From contig QIDY01000116.1 in NCBI GenBank assembly GCA_003228495.1, positions 1 through 8,155 of the forward strand: a DNA stretch of 8,155 nucleotides. Reading direction: 5' to 3'. A program made the translations under genes and the position numbers. Source of the DNA: Nitrospirota bacterium. Lineage in GTDB: Bacteria; Nitrospirota; Nitrospiria; Nitrospirales; UBA8639. Of the stretch, positions 5,905-8,155 are shown piece after piece. The notes beneath the pieces were generated by a model that was not told the DNA's origin, searched no databases, and saw nothing but the letters and a program-made list of their open reading frames with translations. The stretch's first letter is position 1. Each line of letters starts with the position of its first letter.

Positions 5905-7461
5905 ATGAAACGCCTGGCCGTCATTGATATTGGTACAAATTCCATCCACATGGTGTTGGCGGAAATTGGGAGAAATTTTTCTTATAAAATTGTGGATAGA
6001 ATCAAGGAAATGGCCAGACTTGGCGACGGCACCTTTACCTCCCATCGTCTCTCGCAAGTGACCATGGATCGAGGGTTGGCAGTCCTGAAACGTTTCGCTC
6101 TATTAGCAAACAATAAAGGATTTAACACTATTATTCCTGTGGCAACCAGTGCGGTCCGAGAAGCCAAGAATGGCGGAGACTTTCTCAAACTGGTTCGAAA
6201 AGAACTGGGGCTTCGGGTTCGAGTGATTACAGGAGAGGAGGAAGCCCGGCTCATTTATTTAGGCGTCCGGCACAGTATGGATTTCTCAGATTCCCCGGCC
6301 ATGATTGTGGATATTGGTGGAGGGTCTGTGGAACTCATGGCCTGTACCTCGAAACGGTTAAAGTTTGTCAGAAGCCTCAAGCTAGGGGCAATTCGATTAA
6401 AGGATCAGTATCTTCAGGTGGATCCTCCTGATAAAAAAATAGTTCAACGAATGGAACAGGTTGTTCGTCAAGCCCTCAAAAAGGCGCTGCTCAAAAAGAA
6501 AGGTTCCTCGCTAGGGTGCTTGGTTGTTACCTCCGGCATGGCGGGGAATTTAGCTGAGATTATTTATCTGGCTCGAACGGGCCGGGCTCTCTCGCAAATT
6601 GATATGGCGATGATTGACCTGAAGGAAATCAATGACGTGGAGCAACTGCTGCGCACCAAAGACACGGAAGGCCGACTGATGATTCCAGGTCTGGACTCCC
6701 GACGGGTTGATACCTTGTATCCTGGCGTCATGGTGCTCCGGGTGTTGATGGAGTGCCTTGGCTTGAAACAGGTTCGAATCAGCGATAAGGCGCTTCGAGA
6801 AGGCGTGATCTATGATTTTATCCAACAACATCATGAAGGCTTAAAGGCCGAGCAGGAAATTCCTAGTGTGCGTCGCCGGCAAGTCTTGTTGCTGGCTCGT
6901 CGCTATCACTATCCGAACGTGCATTCACATCATACGGCGAAATTGGCTATGAGCCTGTTTGATCAAATGCAACCGATTCATGAGATGGGCGAGACCGAGC
7001 GGGAATGGTTGGAGTATGCGGCGCTGCTTCATGATATCGGACATCACATCCAGGAAAATCAACATCATAAACATACCTATTATTTGATGACCCATGCCGA
7101 CCTGCCGGGTTTTTCGTCTGAGGAAATCGGAATCATGGCGAATGTCGCGCGCTATCATCGGCGAAGCTTGCCAAAAGCCGGCCACCGAGGCTTTAAACTG
7201 CTGAATGTGGAACAACGAAAGACGGTGTTGGGGCTGAGCGCGATTCTTCGGATTGCGGATGGGTTAGATCGAACCCATTTTTCCGTTGTGAAGGCGGTTA
7301 AGGTTGATTTGGGAAAATCCCTTCGGCTTCAAGTGGTGTTTCGGTATGATCCGGAACTCGAGCTGTGGACAACCGAGCGAAGGAAAAAACTTTTTGAAAA
7401 AATCTTTCGTTGCCGGATCACATTGAGTCCCCGGGCAATCACCTCAAAAGATGCTGCATAG
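5905..7461 (+). CDS. ppx: Ppx/GppA phosphatase family exopolyphosphatase with C-terminal HD domain
   Basis: This family removes terminal phosphate from polyphosphate and/or converts pppGpp to ppGpp. The 518-residue length fits the two-part family members. The N-terminal ASKHA domain (about 1-310) shows the phosphate loop DIGTNSIH (8-15), PVATSAVREAKNG (78-90), TGEEEARLIYLG (109-120) with the catalytic Glu, VDIGGGSVEL (135-144) and SGMAGNLAEI (210-219). The C-terminal part (about 325-460) has HD-fold features: HSHHTAKLA (340-348), LLHDIGHHI (374-382), ARYHRR (415-420) and ADGLDRTH (451-458). These features are strong, so the HD site may bind metal, while in E. coli PPX the equivalent region is mainly structural. 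The start at 5905 has AAGGGAG just upstream. It is likely in one transcript with the HisN-like gene. Whether polyphosphate or pppGpp is preferred cannot be read from sequence, but the facing ppk1 favours polyphosphate. Confidence 0.92.
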   Translation: MKRLAVIDIGTNSIHMVLAEIGRNFSYKIVDRIKEMARLGDGTFTSHRLSQVTMDRGLAVLKRFALLANNKGFNTIIPVATSAVREAKNGGDFLKLVRKELGLRVRVITGEEEARLIYLGVRHSMDFSDSPAMIVDIGGGSVELMACTSKRLKFVRSLKLGAIRLKDQYLQVDPPDKKIVQRMEQVVRQALKKALLKKKGSSLGCLVVTSGMAGNLAEIIYLARTGRALSQIDMAMIDLKEINDVEQLLRTKDTEGRLMIPGLDSRRVDTLYPGVMVLRVLMECLGLKQVRISDKALREGVIYDFIQQHHEGLKAEQEIPSVRRRQVLLLARRYHYPNVHSHHTAKLAMSLFDQMQPIHEMGETEREWLEYAALLHDIGHHIQENQHHKHTYYLMTHADLPGFSSEEIGIMANVARYHRRSLPKAGHRGFKLLNVEQRKTVLGLSAILRIADGLDRTHFSVVKAVKVDLGKSLRLQVVFRYDPELELWTTERRKKLFEKIFRCRITLSPRAITSKDAA

Positions 7462-7624
7462 GAGCCAGTCCGAGATAAGACCATCTACTGCGGTGCCGCT
7501 GGATTTAGCCAGATTGTCCGATCCTTTTCGTTCAAATAATCCCCACTACCCGCATCAAACGATCGATAAATCTGATTCAAACCATCGTTCCCTCGTGCCG
7601 ATCCCATATCTCGGACAGGCTCCT
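7460..7624. repeat. Long inverted repeat, 165 bp, beginning in the ppx stop codon (MITE-like or cruciform)
   Basis: The left arm 7460-7479 (AGGAGCCAGTCCGAGATAAG) is the reverse complement of the right arm 7605-7624 at 18 of 20 positions. The arms enclose about 125 bp that contains small palindromes, including GCGG-TG-CCGC, CTGG-ATTTAG-CCAG and AACGAT...ATCGTT. No protein of note is encoded inside. The left arm overlaps the last two bases of the ppx TAG stop. There is no obvious target duplication at the borders. It may be a small non-autonomous transposable element whose insertion set the present ppx 3' end, or a large RNA stem after ppx. Confidence 0.5.
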
Positions 7625-7906
7625 GGTAATTCTGTCAATGTCGAATAACCTATAGAAATCGGCTGGTCGTTTATGGAATACTCCTACCTGTATCGCCATT
7701 CATCACAAGGGAGAGAATGTCCCAGGTAAGCAGAGGTCGGTTCGCTTCCTTTGGATGGTAGGCTTACTCAACAGGTACTTCAAAATACAACCACATGCTA
7801 GTTTAGTTTGATCCTGGTCTATTCCTGGAGGGGATGCCCTCTGTGTTCACGGATTTCAAAAGAATAAATATTTTCCTCTCAAAGTTTTGGTCTAAGGAGA
7901 CACCCA
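7625..7906. other. Leader region of the DUF47 gene; no gene seen
   Basis: No supported ORF lies here. A small hairpin GAGGG-GATG-CCCTC (7828-7841) has no U-tract. CTGTCA at 7632-7637 resembles half a Pho box but lacks a properly spaced second half. AT-rich sequence at 7860-7876 could hold a promoter, yet no clear -35/-10 pair is visible. The segment 7805-7817 matches the first bases of 16S rRNA by chance. Confidence 0.35.
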
Positions 7907-8155
7907 ATGTTCAGTTTTATGCCTCGAGAAACAGGGTTTTTTGATTTGTTTGAACAGGCCTCTGAAAATGTGGTGGAAGCGGGGCAATGTCTCAAAAATT
8001 TGATGAACAATTTTGAGGAACCGGAAAAGCAAATCCAACATATCAAGGATCTGGAACATAAAGGGGATGGGCTGACCCATGACCTGATTCTTAAGCTGAA
8101 CAAAACGTTTATTACTCCCTTGGACCGTGAGGATATTCATGCCCTGGCCAGTTCG
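7907..8155 (+). CDS. DUF47/PhoU-like protein, putative phosphate (PiT) transport accessory, N-terminal fragment
   Basis: The first 83 residues are present and the gene runs off the right edge. The sequence begins MFSFMPRETGFFDLFEQASE, continues with helical heptads rich in Glu, Lys and Leu (NNFEEPEKQIQHIKDLEHKGD) and then TFITPLDREDIHAL. The pattern ITPxDREDIHxL is the hallmark of the DUF47 family, all-helical PhoU-like proteins that are commonly encoded directly before a PiT-type low-affinity phosphate permease and thought to regulate it. It is cytoplasmic, with no membrane segment. AAGGAG seven bases before the ATG at 7907 is the strongest ribosome-binding site in the window. A pit gene probably follows outside the window. 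The position next to ppk1 and ppx fits a phosphate-handling role. Confidence 0.88.
   Translation, partial: MFSFMPRETGFFDLFEQASENVVEAGQCLKNLMNNFEEPEKQIQHIKDLEHKGDGLTHDLILKLNKTFITPLDREDIHALASS

Noticed and set aside
7632..7645. CTGTCAATGTCGAA resembles a Pho box.
   Set aside because: Only one half-site fits and the second half is badly mismatched, so PhoB control cannot be claimed.
7451..7648. Plus-strand 65-residue frame overlapping the ppx 3' end.
   Set aside because: It has no ribosome-binding site and runs across the inverted-repeat element; composition is not protein-like.
7805..7817. AGTTTGATCCTGG matches the start of bacterial 16S rRNA.
   Set aside because: The match is 13 bases only; the following sequence does not continue as 16S rRNA and nothing else of the gene is present.

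Overview
This window of about 8.2 kb, with roughly even GC, looks like the chromosome of a free-living Gram-negative-type bacterium. The gene set (PPK1, a GppA/PPX-HD protein, a DUF47 protein, a small stand-alone parvulin) and the intergenic repeat style suggest a Nitrospira-like member of the Nitrospirota. That assignment is an inference from general knowledge; no marker gene here proves it.

Layout. Positions 1-78 hold the first 26 codons of a parvulin-type peptidyl-prolyl isomerase on the minus strand. Directly upstream of it (98-264) is the decayed 5' end of an IS6-family insertion sequence, with one terminal inverted repeat and a frameshifted transposase N-terminus. Positions 265-1368 are gene-poor: a strong terminator-like hairpin that acts best on the minus strand, one small doubtful ORF (632-832), and a head-to-head pair of REP-like hairpins (1038-1126). 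A membrane-anchored SGNH/GDSL hydrolase follows (1369-2484, plus). It converges on polyphosphate kinase ppk1 (2527-4698, minus). Across a 267-bp divergent promoter region lie a HisN-like inositol-monophosphatase-family phosphatase (4966-5763) and an Ppx/GppA exopolyphosphatase with an HD domain (5905-7461), both plus. A 445-bp gap containing a 165-bp inverted-repeat structure leads to the start of a DUF47/PhoU-like protein (7907-8155, cut by the window edge).

How the genes fit together. PPK1 makes polyphosphate from ATP, the Ppx/GppA enzyme degrades it (or hydrolyses pppGpp), and DUF47 proteins usually accompany PiT phosphate permeases. The right two thirds is therefore a phosphate/polyphosphate locus, with synthesis and breakdown genes transcribed divergently and a phosphate-transport accessory next in line. 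The HisN-like phosphatase inside the locus has no obvious polyphosphate role. The left third is an eroded accessory region marked by IS debris and repeats.

I found no CRISPR array, tRNA, rRNA, phage gene or defence system, and no clear new multi-gene system. The most unusual material is intergenic: the IS6 remnant abutting the parvulin gene, the paired REP hairpins, a degenerate heptanucleotide array upstream of ppx, and the long inverted repeat that starts in the ppx stop codon.
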